From the NCBI GenBank assembly GCA_001600455.1, contig BCKC01000010.1, forward strand, positions 440,144 to 504,143: a stretch of 64,000 bases of DNA, in the 5' to 3' direction. Position 1 is the first letter of the stretch; each line of letters opens with the position of its first letter. Shown here piece by piece: positions 34,109-46,476 of this stretch. The stretch comes from Endocalyx cinctus. Taxonomy: Eukaryota; Ascomycota; Sordariomycetes; Amphisphaeriales; Apiosporaceae. Under the pieces are notes generated by a model. It did not search any database and was not told where the DNA came from. It worked only from the letters and a program-made list of their open reading frames with translations. A program made the position numbers and the translations under genes.

Positions 34109-34656
34109 TGATCTACTTGTTTATGATATGACGAGAGGCGTTCATGGTGTTAGGGTCAACATAAGTGTATACTTTATGTATTTCGATTATTAAAACAACA
34201 TCATACCCGCAAATTAATATTATTACTTAATGTAATAGTCCAACAATAAAACGTGATTATTCTGGCGAAAAGACAATATAAGTTATTATCGCTGATGTGC
34301 TGTTATTACTGTATGTCTATATATCAAAAACTGCCTTATAAACTATTTATCACTATATCAGTAAAGACGCGGATGACGTTCTCGCGGGGCACATTGGTGG
34401 GTTGGTGGGGTTCAGTGAGTCTTCGCTACGCCAATTTATTTTTAGGCTTTACGTGTGCGACAAAAAGTATACACAGTAGTATGTACAATTCCACCTCACA
34501 CTAAACACCACATTTTCACCGTTTACAGCAAATTATAGTCATCTACGTTTGGAAGTCTCTTCTCCTTGGTCTTTTGTCATAATATGAATTGAACTCCGTA
34601 GAATATATATACAGACAAATAGATTTGGTCAGCTAACCAAGTATCAAAACAACAAC
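34109..34656. other. Spacer between csm3 and ski2
   Basis: AT-rich, no gene seen. It serves as the csm3 3' end and the ski2 promoter. Confidence 0.45.
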
Positions 34657-37600
34657 ATGGCTTCTACCGATCTGGTAGAAGCTATGCAAAAGCTTCGCCT
34701 AGCTAATCTGCAAGAGAGTGACACGAATATTGACGACATACTCTTCCAACAAGGTCCACGGAAACGATTGAAGCAAGATCCGGTTGAATTAAAAGCGAAT
34801 CTCGAGAAGAAATACTTAACCCCCTCCAATAAATTCTCCAATGAGTGGTTAAATCGTTTGCAGCAAAGATGGGATTGTACAACCGACCTCACCGAACTCT
34901 TTCGCATCGCTCCGACACAGACCCGTACTGTAACAAGATTTCAGAGACAAGGCTTGGAGGGAAGAGTTACCGGGTACAAGAATGTCACGATTCCTGCCAA
35001 CAGCGCTACGGCCAAGAATTCGACTTCTTTGACCCGCAAGCCCGGTAGTCGAGCTGACTTTGTTCGAGGTGCTGCCGGTTTCTTTCCTTTTGCTCCCGGC
35101 GGTCTCGAGAGCGTTGAAGCCACTGCCGCTATAGAAGAGCAGATGATGAGATCTACCGGTGGAGGAGAAGAGGGTGGTCAGAATAAACTCGAGCGGGTCA
35201 TCAAGCTTGGTACTGAAGGCTCATTGCTCGAAGTTGCACCTGGTCTAGAAAGAGGTATAGATTTTAGCAAGAAGAAGTCCAAGGTCAATGAGAAGGAAGC
35301 AAAGGCTATAGAAGAAGTCCTTGATCAGGAACCCGAACAGAGACCAGACACCAATGGAGAAGACGGAGAAGCCGACCGTGGTGAGACGGACGGGATCGAG
35401 GAAGAGGTCGAAGGGGAAGAGGACGACGACATCGATGCTCTACTCCCTGTCGAATTCCCCGCATTGCAGCCGCACGGTAATCTTGCCGCATCGAGTGCCA
35501 GGAAAGCCGGTCGCGAGTGGGCACACATGGTTGATATCAACCGAGATATACCCAATTTCCGCGAACTCGTTCCTGACATGGCCAGGGAATGGCCGTTCGA
35601 GCTTGACACGTTCCAGAAAGAAGCCATCTACCATCTTGAGAATGGTTCTTCCGTCTTTGTTGCTGCCCATACGTCAGCTGGCAAGACCGTCGTCGCTGAA
35701 TACGCTATCGCCTTAGCTGCGAAGCATATGACCAAAGCCATTTACACCTCGCCGATCAAAGCTTTAAGCAATCAGAAATTTAGAGATTTCCGTCAGGAAT
35801 TTGACGAAGTTGGTATTCTGACAGGTGACGTTCAAATCAACCCTGAGGCGAGCTGTCTTATCATGACCACCGAAATTTTACGGAGTATGTTATACAGAGG
35901 CGCCGACTTGATTCGAGATGTCGAATTCGTCATCTTCGACGAAGTTCACTACGTGAACGACTTCGAACGTGGAGTTGTCTGGGAGGAAGTCATCATTATG
36001 CTTCCCGAGCATGTCTCGCTCATTCTGCTCTCAGCTACTGTTCCGAACACTCACGAATTTGCCTCTTGGGTTGGTAGAACCAAACAAAAGGACATATACG
36101 TTATATCAACACCAAAGCGTCCCGTTCCCCTCGAACATTACCTATGGGCGGGTAAAGATATTTACAAGATTGTGGATCACCAGAAAAAGTTTCTGGAAAA
36201 GGGATGGAAAGAGGCTGATCAAGCAATGCGTGGAAAAGATAAGGTTATTGCAGCTCCCGCGGCTCGGGGAGGGGGCAATCAGCGGGGCGGTCAGCGAGGT
36301 GGTAACCAGCGCGGTGGCCAGCAGCGGGGTGGACAACGTGGGAATCAGCAACGAGGTAGAGGTGGTCCTCCACGAGCTAGCCACGCACCTGGACACATGG
36401 GTAGAGCAGGACGACCAGGCGGCTTCAGTTCAGCTGCACAAGACAAGAATCTCTGGGTACACCTGGTGCAATACCTCAAAAAGTCAAACCTTCTTCCTGC
36501 TTGCATTTTCGTCTTCTCCAAAAAGCGATGCGAGGAGAATGCAGATGCTCTTAGTAACCAGGACTTCTGCACAGCACAGGAGAAAAGTCATATACACATG
36601 ATCATTCAGAAATCTATTGCGAGATTGCGACCCGAAGACCGAGTATTACCACAAATCATTCGTCTGAAGGAGCTCCTGAGCCGTGGTATTGCCGTCCACC
36701 ATGGCGGTCTACTTCCAATCGTAAAGGAGATCGTTGAGATCCTCTTTGCCCAGACTCTGGTTAAGGTTCTCTTTGCCACCGAGACCTTCGCTATGGGACT
36801 CAACCTACCGACCAGAACGGTGGTCTTCTCTGGCTATCGGAAGCACGACGGACATTCCTTCCGCAATTTATTACCAGGAGAGTACACACAAATGGCAGGT
36901 CGAGCTGGACGTCGAGGTCTTGATCCGGTAGGATCCGTCATTATTGTGCCTCCGGGTGGTGGAGACGAAGCACCTCCGGTTGTTGATCTACAAAAGATGA
37001 TACTAGACCCACCTAGTAAATTGCGGTCTCAGTTCAGGCTTACTTACAACATGATTCTCAATCTACTTCGCGTGGAGGCTCTCAAGATCGAAGAGATGAT
37101 TAAGCGCAGTTTCTCCGAACATGCGACCCAGCAGCTACTCCCTGAGCACGAGAAGGCAGTGAAACTGTCCGAGGCCGACTTAGCTAAAGTCAAGCGTGAG
37201 CCCTGCGACACGTGCGGCGAAGTGCTCGAGGCGTGCCATCGCGCTTCCATGAATTACAAGCAGCTAACGCAAGAGCTCTACAAGGGACTTCTCGGCATAC
37301 CTATAGGGAAAAAGATGTTCACGCAGTCTAGGCTTATTGTCTGGAACAAGGACGGCGTGCGCACGCCCGGTATATTACTATCGGAAGGAGTAAGCACCAA
37401 AATCTCGGGGGGCCAGCCAACCGTCCATATTCTGGAAATTCGCACAGGGCGTGATACGCGCGACTCGAGTGACCTACTGCCATTTGTCAAGTGCTTCCGC
37501 CCCCTTCTAAAGCGACTTCCGCAAAACAGGCGCAATATATCGGGTAAGACGGTACATATACCACTGAGCGACGTCGAATGCTTGACAAACAAGCTCACCA

Positions 37601-38587
37601 CGGGTATTATTCCGGAGTTTTTCCAAGACCGTGACACGCAGCAGAAGGCGCGAGATCGTATGCTCGATATCTGCCGCACGTGGGAACACGACAAAACTTG
37701 GGATGAGATGAGTTTTGCCAAGATCAAGAGCTTAGCTCTGCAAGAGATCATACAGAAGAGACAGCAAGAACTTGAATCCATCGAGGTTACAGCGGCGGCA
37801 ACGATGAAATGTCCTAAATTCGTGAAGCACGTAAGTAGTTGTTTGGCTCCCTTGCGTCATAAATAATTGTAAGGCATTTTACCGACTAATTTTACTCTTA
37901 CAGTTCGCCATGTGTCACGACCAATGGCTAATCAAAGAACACATATCCTCTTTACGCCAAGCTCTCTCGGATCAAAACCTCCAGCTTCTTCCAGATTATG
38001 AACAGCGCATCGAAGTGCTTAAGGACCTCCAGTTCATTGATACCGACTCACGTATCCAGCTAAAGGGCAAAGTAGCGTGCGAGATCCACTCAGCAGACGA
38101 GCTTGTCCTGACAGAACTGATACTCGACAACGTCCTGGCCGAGTACGAGCCGGCCGAAATCGCAGCGCTACTTTCGGCTTTCGTGTTCCAGGAGAAGACA
38201 CAGTCAGTCCCGCAGCTGACAGGACGGTTGGAAAAGGGCATTCAGACGATCATGGAGATAGGGGAGAAGGTCAACAATGTGCAGACGGAACGACAGGTGT
38301 TGCAGTTTTCCGAAGATGGTAACAACAACAAAGACGAGAAGAACCGTTTCGGCCTTACAGAAGTGGTATACGAATGGGCGAGAGGGATGAGTTTCAAGAA
38401 TATTACTGACCTAACGGACGTCTTAGAAGGTACCATAGTCAGGACGATCACCCGACTAGACGAGACATGTAGAGAAGTGAAAAACGCGGCGAGGATCGTA
38501 GGTGACCCGCAGCTATATCAGAAGATGCAGACGGCACAGGAGATGATCAGGAGAGATATTACGGCTGTCGCTAGTTTGTATATGTAA
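34657..38587 (+). CDS. ski2: Ski2 DExH-box RNA helicase (Ski complex)
   Basis: About 1285 residues from exons 34657-37830 and 37904-38587. Cytoplasmic ATP-dependent 3'-5' RNA helicase that, with Ski3 and Ski8, feeds mRNA to the exosome for turnover and non-stop decay. Visible: an N-terminal Ski3/Ski8-binding region ending in AHMVDINRDIPNF; motif I AHTSAGKT (residues 337-344); TSPIKALSNQKFRDF; motif II DEVH (428-431); motif III SAT; motif V ETFAMGLNLPTRTVVF; motif VI QMAGRAGRRG (from 745); and a C-terminal DSHCT helical domain after the intron. An RGG/QRGG-rich insert (about residues 536-575) sits between the two RecA domains. Length matches the family. Confidence 0.95.
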
Positions 38588-38993
38588 TCAGATACCAACT
38601 AGAGAAGCATCTTGTGACTGTGCAGGGTGGGGAAAAAACACCAGCATTTTTATGGTAGAGGTTGGGATGGTATTACTGATTTCCGAGAAGGAACTTGGGA
38701 ATATGTCAGTTTCTAAGGTCATATAGAATAACATGCGAATATGAAGATCATGATGATGAAAAGAAATAAACAGCAGTTCGTCAAATAATGTGATATATGA
38801 TATGTGATGATATTCATCAGACCCAAATCAAGTAATCAGAAAGTTACACGTAAGGAGAGAACCTCTCAGAAAAACGCCAGCCAACACCGACAACTCCTTT
38901 CCCATTTGCCATTCAGTTTATCGTCTGTTTGTCATTCATATTCTGTTCATTTAAACAGGGTAAGGAGGAAAGCCATATCTCTTCTTTATCATC
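38588..38993. other. Convergent 3' spacer
   Basis: Short AT-rich region between the ski2 and did2 3' ends. No gene seen. Confidence 0.5.
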
Positions 38994-39731
38994 TTAAGCC
39001 CGCAAAGCTCTCAACCTCTGCTGCAGCGCATCCTCTTCCTCCGCGGTCGGCTCGTTCGTCTGGACGGGGGTCGGGTCGACGCGGCTCGGCTGCGCGGCGT
39101 TGAGCTCCGAGTTGAGCTGCACGCCGGCGTCGTCGGCGAGCTTTCCGAGCAGCTCGTGGACGGCGTCCTCCGAGACCTGCTGGCTCGTGGTCTGGGCGAT
39201 GGCGTCCTGGTAGATGCCGTTGTTGACGGCGTACTCCTCGTTCTGGGTCTTGAAGTTCTCGAGGGTCGTCAGGGTGCGCTCGGGGTTCATGGTCCGCTGG
39301 GCGGCGGCCATGGTCCGCGACGACTGCGACATCATCATCGTCATCCGGTTCATCGAGTTGTGCGCTTGGATCTGCGAGGCCGATAGCTCGGCCATGTCGG
39401 CCATCTGGTCCATCTGCTGCGCGAGCGCTTGCTTGGATAGGAGGATCTTCGCCTTTTGGTACGCTTTCGCCGTTTCCCCCTTCTTGAGGAGATCTTGGAT
39501 TTGCTTCTTCAGCATGGCGTCCCCTTTGGACGCCTTTTGGGCTTCGCGGCGGGCTTGTTTGGCTTGGAACTGTGACGAGGAATGGATATTAGTTTTGAGA
39601 AAGGAGGGATTGTGGATGATGGAGGATTAGAAAGGGAGGATCGTAAATAAATAAATAAAGGAGAGAAAAGAGGTACATACTCGAGCTTGAAACTCGACTT
39701 GCATATCCCGGGCCATTTGACGGTTCGACAT
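38994..39731 (-). CDS. did2: ESCRT-III-associated protein Did2/Vps46 (CHMP1)
   Basis: About 208 residues from exons 39731-39681 and 39569-38994. Endosomal protein that recruits and regulates Vps4 during multivesicular-body sorting. The basic N-terminal helix reads MSNRQMARDMQVEFQAR and continues with FQAKQARREAQKASKGD and LLKKGETAKAYQKAKILLSK; the Met-rich helix SMNRMTMMMSQSSRTMAAA follows; and the C-terminus LQQRLRALRA is a MIM1-type Vps4 MIT-interaction motif, as in Did2 and CHMP1. Size is normal for the family. The first exon encodes only 17 residues, so the start depends on the intron call, which is well supported by consensus sites. Confidence 0.9.
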
Positions 39732-40972
39732 GATGGGGATGTGATCGTAAGTGGGAGAAGAGAAAAGCAGGAATATAATAGGTCGTCGGTCTAGGTGCGT
39801 TGAGACTTCTACGTTTTATTTATTCCGAGAAAAAAAAATGATATATTCACAATGATGTCGTAGTCGTTATCGTTATGGAGTTTTCACGAAGTCAGGAGTC
39901 AGGTGGTAGGATAGATAGGTAAGTCGCAGGTTTGGTCAGGCTGAGAGAATTGACTCGCTATTCAGCTAAGTAGTAGCTGGTCTAAGGCGCTATAGGCGGT
40001 ACTGTACTGTATATAAGCCTACTGTACACTAGAAACCTTAGTGGGGCCGAAGGGGAGGGGATAGAAGAATCCATATGTAACCAGCCACATTTATTTGATG
40101 ACGTAACTTCACTTATCTTTTTATTTGACTTCAGCCACATTTACTGTCTTATTATCCATAGCTTACTCCGTAGCCATGAATTAAATCACCCAAGCCACAT
40201 TAATGAATATTACGGAGCACTCGGTACAGGCAACTTTATTAAAGTAACAAATCTTCCTTACTCATAAACTTCAAGAGTTACACTCGACCTGTTATTGCCG
40301 AGCGACTCGTCTACCCCTTTACGCACTTCAAGGCAATACAGAGAGACATTACCGCAAGACCCGATGCATAGGTCGTAGTATACGAGCTGTCTTCGAACAT
40401 TCTCACCAGGAGGACCAATATCCTTCCCTAGAAGAGTGAAAGTCTAGCTCTACGTAAATATTGTCAGGTAACGACTGGCCGTACTCAACAGCATATCCAA
40501 TCCTAATGACTGCCTCTACACCCAGCGGAACAAAAATTCTCTCATCTTAGCATCCGACCGGCCCTTTACTAGATAACGCTGCAAAGAACAGTGGCTTATT
40601 AGTCATGAATCAAAACTAATGTCCGTTATGACCTGCTTGCCATTACGGATATTTCTTATATATACGATTAAGGTAGTTATATAATATATAAAAGGTTCAT
40701 TTTAGGTCACAATGCGAATCATAAGGTTAAGACTGGGTTACTTGAATTATATCATTATATTCCATCTCATCCAGTTGAGATTGCCTGGAGTCCTCAGGTA
40801 ATAGAGTGTGGAAAACCTCCACTCTTTCTATCTGGCACATCGTGAGCATCCCCAACATCGTCACAATGTATGAAGATGATGTCAGTGGATTATTGGTTTC
40901 CCGAACCGGCAATTGTTAATAGCCATTTGGATCTTGTCGTGTAGCCCATTCATTCCTACGAACTTAATCCTT
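39732..40972. other. AT-rich spacer with one TACTCCGTA
   Basis: No coding frame. It has an A(8) run near 39830, one perfect TACTCCGTA at 40164-40172 and near matches around 40211. Confidence 0.45.
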
Positions 40973-41256
40973 TTACGAAGAGTTCGGGTCATCGGCGAAG
41001 CTGTACGGCATTGTGATTAGCTCAAGTAATGGGTATTATCAAGATACACTCATGAAATCACGACGACTTACAAGGTGTTTCCGAATCCGTCATCGCAAAC
41101 CAGGCGTCCTTGAACCGGGCTGCACTGCGCGCCGTCGAGAACGACGCGATCGCCGGCAACATCTTTGGCGGGAACAGAGCTGCTCTTCTTGGGCATAGGA
41201 GATGCCATAGCGAAAGGCAGGACGGTAACGAGAGCGGCGAGGATTTGGAACTTCAT
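40973..41256 (-). CDS. Small secreted protein
   Basis: A 70-residue pre-protein from exons 41256-41072 and 41000-40973. The signal peptide is MKFQILAALVTVLPFAMA, followed by SPMPKKSSSVPAKD, a dibasic pro-like segment. The mature part holds two cysteines (AQCSPVQGRLVCDDGFGN), able to form one disulfide, and a tail FFADDPNSS supplied by the second exon. No family recognised; possible secreted effector-like or wall peptide. It stands alone, with more than 1 kb of empty sequence on both sides. Confidence 0.65.
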
Positions 41257-43283
41257 TTTGAATGGTGATAGAGAGTGGAATATACGATAATAATTTCAAG
41301 AAGAAGTGAAATTGAATGGATTATTGGGCCGGCCAAAGAAAAATATTATTAGTTACACGAATTGAATGATGACGAATTTAGAATCAAAAAAGATTATAGA
41401 TACCAGAATCATTTATACTTATGATATTTTACGTTCCCGAATTCGCGTGTGGGTCAGGATCAGGAGAAGGGGGCTTCGGAGGTTTAGAGGTCCACCGCCA
41501 AGCTTCGCCTGGGTCAAAGATCTGGTGATTTGTGCTTGGGGATCTGAAACCATATGGGCTAACCCCAGTTTCAAGATCAAATTCTGCTGCTCGCCTTGAA
41601 TCCCATAACTAATTATTACTAGGGATGGGCCAATGATCTGATCTGAATGTATAGCTACCAGGAGATTGAGTTTCGGTAAAATGATTCGCGGCTCATCCAA
41701 GGCTTACTTCGGACGACCCTAATTTGTTATGAAGTGAATTGGCTTATGATTTTGATAATGGTGTTTTGTTATCATATTTCAAGTTCATACACTAATATGT
41801 AGTATTAAGTGTGTATGGAGTACCGGTACCTATGATGGATAAAGAGAAATGGCTCTTATAGACAAGGGTACCCAGAGCCCAGGGCCCTCAGTTCTGGTTC
41901 ATCCCACACTGCCTCATTAGTAGCTAAATAATTTAAGTATATGAGTTTTTGTTTACTTATTTTAATTGTAGATATAATTACTTGTACGAGCTTGGTCCTT
42001 TTCGTTTCGTACTTGATTTTCCATGCAATTAATATACTTCTATATCACAGCTCGCTTATGTAACTAAAACATTAATTAGAGTAGACTCTCCTCTGAGTTG
42101 CTGATGTGATAAATGTAGGATTAAGTGCACATCGCTGCGAATCGGAAGCAGACGCGGCTCTATTTATCAATGGTATTAAGTTCATACCCTAATCATCAAT
42201 GTCCCTAACTTCTTAGGAAGTCAACTTACTCAAATGATTAGACTAGAGATCGAGGAAACTACAGGAGACAGTCGATATCAAAGTAAGGCATCTCATAAGC
42301 CGATAACAGGCTTATATCGTGCACACCATACTAGACCCTTAAAGTGATAATTGCGAAAAAGGGGTCCCTCACTTTTAAGTGCTTGCATATTATGAGAGAA
42401 AACGTCTCAATGCTGTATATGATGCAAGTATATGCCGCCGCCTTTAAATTGTTACCGACAAATCTTAGTTGGTAGGTAAATAAAGAGATGGGTATTAAAA
42501 TTCTACTTAAAAGCAGATCTTTAGCGCTCAATCCTGTTTTGAAATGCCAGCGTAGAGATGGCTACAGGAGCACACGATGGCAAGGCAAGTTCCGTCTCAC
42601 CTAAAGAACAAGGAGAGTAGTTAAATAAACCTATAGAGGCCGGATACGGAATTCCGGGGGGATAAGTGATCCTCTGGGCGAGTTATTTTATGCTCTACTC
42701 TGAAGACTTGGAGTTTTATCGTTATAAGGTGGAAACCTTGACCGATGCTAGAGGGAAAACACCGAGAGCTACTCGCTTCTGGATTCATGGCCAAAGGGCA
42801 AGCTGGTTCTAAACTGACTTCCCTGGTCAACACTTCCCATGAGAATTTGTAGCATCATTATAGTACTGCATTCCCAGCCAGGAGATCTATAGGCCTTAAC
42901 ACTAAGATACTCCCTTCCGAGTATCACATGTAACTTTATGTCTAGCAATTTACATGCCAAGCCACATGAAGAAGTTTTGAGAGCACCTGGTGCTATTCGT
43001 GCAGTTTCCGATACTGAAAAGAATAGCGATGGAATAGAATTGGTTGGTGATGTAATTAAAAGGTACAGAGTATACATAAAGGCAGTATGGAGGCTGATAT
43101 TGTGGCTACTGTGTTGTGGCTTCTTCATTAACCAATAACTACATACATATATCAACAGAAATAGCGGGTAGGGATTTACACTAAAATGTATGAGATCATA
43201 AGAAGATATTGAAACTTCATTTTAAGTATCCCTTTTCCCAGTGCCTTACTTACAAGTTATAATAGCAAATAAAATAAATAAAA
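41257..43283. other. AT-rich spacer (2 kb)
   Basis: Only short spurious frames on both strands. The AT-rich part is about 41900-42120. No repeat boundaries or RNA genes seen. Confidence 0.45.
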
Positions 43284-43839
43284 ATGAAGAAATTAAATGT
43301 TCAGTCTTTTCCCAGGCCTCCACTTCTGGAACGAACACCGAGACATCTACAGATTAAGTGGAACGACCACCTAATCGCCGATACAAAGGAGGCATATTGG
43401 GTCTTAGAAACCCATCACCCCCCTAGTAAGATGTTTTCCCTTTTGTCCTTTGACTTTAAATATATGAAATAAAGATGTTCTCCTAAAATTGAAAATAAAA
43501 GCATACTATCTACCCCCTTCATCCATCCGTATACCCCTAAGCAAGACTTCGCAATCTTCATATTGCGAGTGGAAGGGACGAGCAACATATTATTCCATCA
43601 CTTTGCCTTCTTCCACTTTACCCGAAATCGTACAAAACCGCATCTGGTCCTACGATAAACCCTCGTCTCCCTTCGAGGCTATAAAGGATTATTTGTCCTT
43701 CTACGCCGGCACTCCCTGGGATTGCTTCGTAGACGGCGAAAAGGTCCAACCCCAGCCAGGTGACTTCTACGGTGGATGGGTTACGAGCGATATAGAGGGT
43801 ATCGTTAAGGGGAAACATGGTAATCTCGATCCCATGTAG
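43284..43839 (+). CDS. DUF427-domain protein
   Basis: About 159 residues from exons 43284-43425 and 43502-43839. DUF427 is a small beta-rich domain of unknown biochemical role, found in bacteria and fungi. Recognisable parts are IKWNDHLIADTKEAYWVLE, HHPPTYYLPPSSIRIPL across the intron, then SYCEWKGRATYYSI, the most conserved family block, and AGTPWDCFVDGEKVQPQPGD near the end. It has no signal peptide and is probably cytosolic. Confidence 0.82.
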
Positions 43840-44022
43840 ATTTTGGGTTTTCTGCGCAGGGTGTGTATCCGCTTGCAAATAAGTGTAGGGGAGTCCCTGG
43901 ATTCTTGGATCGAGGGAAATATCCCGTATAAACAGGACTTTTGACAATTACTTCTCACATTTTAAATGAATAAATTCGATTCTTTCATACGTACATCGTC
44001 GTTCTCTATCGATATGTCGTAA

Positions 44023-45951
44023 CTAACCTAGAGGAATAACGGGTATCATCATATGACGGCTTGAGAAAATGGTGTCGCACGACTGGTTAAGTTCAATACT
44101 TTTGGAGATAGCATCAGCCACCAAGCCGGCCTGTCGAACGCCCATGGACTTATCGATCCACCGCAGCTGCTTGACGGCGAACAGACGTACGTGCCGCTCA
44201 TTAATTTCCTCTAGAGCCACAACGTACATAGGACGAATAAGGGAAAGAATACCTGTATGTATGGCTCATTTCTTAGTCAATGTATTTTCATAAATAGAGA
44301 AAAGAAAAGAACTCACGCGGCGTATTGGTGAAATTTGACACGGAAATGCATGTCTCTTCCGACATTTCACGTATGATCCCACGTGCCGTTTCCCTCAAAC
44401 CTGGACTCGGGCATATTGTCGTGTCGGTCCCACTAATCGCCAAGTCTTCTTCATTCTGTACAATGATCTGATTGACGGTAACGCGCATCATACGCCAGTT
44501 ATTCCGGATTTCCGCCGTGCAGATACTAGGGTAAACATGTCGTTTTCCGGCGAAAAATCTGCCGTCTTCCTCATCATCGTTGATATCCACAGGGACTTCC
44601 TCCGTCACATACTCCCAAGCCGCTGGTAAGCCGTCCCGCCACGATAATAGATCTTGCTCTATAGCGAGCGCGATCTCGCGGATAGCGCCTAAACTTTTGG
44701 AAGTGGACGCATTCGCGGCAGCCCGTAGGTTGACGATGCGAAACGAGAGGCCGCTCAGCGAATTGGGACTGGCTTCTCCTCGGGCACGCCGTCTCTCCCG
44801 GGATGGACTCGTCAGGAAGCTGGGCATTTGCTGGATGAGGACGCGGGGGACGGAGAGTTTCTGCTGCATGCACGCGAGTAGCTGTTGAGATAGATTGTCA
44901 ATAGGGGAGGGTCCCGAAAGGTGAATATATATGTAATTTTCATTGAGGAGTTAGGAAAAGGTTAAAGACTGACAATCTGAGAGCGAGCCTGGACATATAA
45001 CTGTCCACCCCGTTCCCTGAGGAATTGTCCCTGGCCCCGAAGTTGTAGCAAGGTCGTAGCACCGGCTACATGCGTAGCCCAAGGGCGGAAACGATCCCAG
45101 GCGTCGAAAGTGAGAGTCTATTTTAATTTTACACCATATTTATGAATTTCAGCAAAATATCATGATTATAGGGACAAGTTTTTCGCCGTATAACCGCTCA
45201 CCTCAAAGAAACCCAAAAGTATAACAGTCATCAGCGTAGAATCCTCGACGGCCTGGACTGGGTCATCTAGTGCCTTCTGCGCAAGCGCCAAAGCGGTGCA
45301 GTATTGCCTCAGCGACTGCCGCTTTTGAGTGGTCATCCCCGTCATTCCCCGAGTGTTGGATAACCCGGCCATGCCGACGGCTTCGATGATGGCGCTGAGC
45401 GCGCTACCACCACCTTTCCTCACATCTTCGAGATATGACCATCTCAGCCATGAGGTATAGTCAACTGAGAAGGGTGGATCGTGATAAACGTACTTGGCGA
45501 AGAAGAAACTAGCCGCGAGGTCTTGAATGTGCGGCGAGATGTTAGTAGCGATGGGGGGTAACGAAAATGATGAGCGATTTCTCCAGATGGCGGTACCCTC
45601 CGTTATATTTGAAACAGATCTTGAAGCTTGGAACGGCGATGGAATTTCTTCTACTCTCCGCGTATTATCTTCCTTATATTGTGTAGGAATAGATTTGCAA
45701 TCATCCCGATGTGCCTGGCGTATGATACGTTCAGATTCATCCCGGAACAAGACCTGAGCTAGATCCCGATATCCGGGACATGGCTTCCGCGATTTCTCAC
45801 ACCGTGAGCATTCAGGCTTTCTCTGGTCACACTATTACCGTAGTATCTAGTTTAGTCCTTGTGCGTTTGAGAGGGGAAATTGACATGCCTTAATCTTCCG
45901 CTGTCTACATCGCTGACATCCTTTACTCAGAGCTCCGTAGTATACCATCAT
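44023..45951 (-). CDS. Zn2Cys6 transcription factor with GC-AG intron
   Basis: About 543 residues from exons 45951-45889, 45831-45202, 45117-44974, 44881-44317 and 44252-44023; the frame closes exactly. The zinc cluster GCQRCRQRKIK + CDQRKPECSRCEKSRKPC spans intron 1, which begins GCATGT instead of GT; no GT donor nearby keeps the required CX2CX6CX5CX2CX6C spacing. The next blocks (CPGYRDLAQVLFRDES, FFFAKYVYHDPPFSVDY, TLMTVILLGFFE, TFDAWDRFRPWATHVAGAT) are typical of the C-terminal fungal TF domain family (DUF3468-like). The last exon ends RHMMIPVIPLG. Nuclear; targets unknown. Confidence 0.85.
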
Positions 45952-46476
45952 GCATATTCGCTTAGATTTCCCTTTAGCGCATCTGAACCTCGTTAGTTCA
46001 ACAGGACACGAATCTGGCTAGGACTTGGGGCCGATTTTTGCTCACGACGAGGGTATTCTCAGTGATGCCGACAATCTTGCAGGCTTGAATTAGGTAGACA
46101 GATTACATTATATGCAGTGCGCAAATAATGATAGTGACTAGTTTACTTCTTGCTGATGGTTCACAAATCAACTTGCGTTCTATATCGACGAACGCGAGTT
46201 CGCTCGCACTCGTCCCCTGAAAAGGGATTAGCGTAGGCATTCAATACGGCATTCTGATTGGCCAGTTCCCCTAGAGCTTTCTCCTGAGATACTATAGACT
46301 GTGATCATGGATTAGACACGGAGTATAAAGATGAAGGGAATTCTAGTATTCAGTAGAAATGCTGGGAGGAATATTGAAAATAACTTTATGGGGAACGCCA
46401 TAAAATTTCTATTTACTTATAACCCCAGGGTCAATTTAGCTCAATTTCCCTACGCCCTCTCCCAACCCTCGTTATC
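45952..46476. other. Divergent promoter
   Basis: Region between the GC-AG regulator and the methyltransferase. It includes a GAACGCGAGTTCGCTCGC near-palindrome at about 46190-46207. No gene is supported. Confidence 0.45.
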
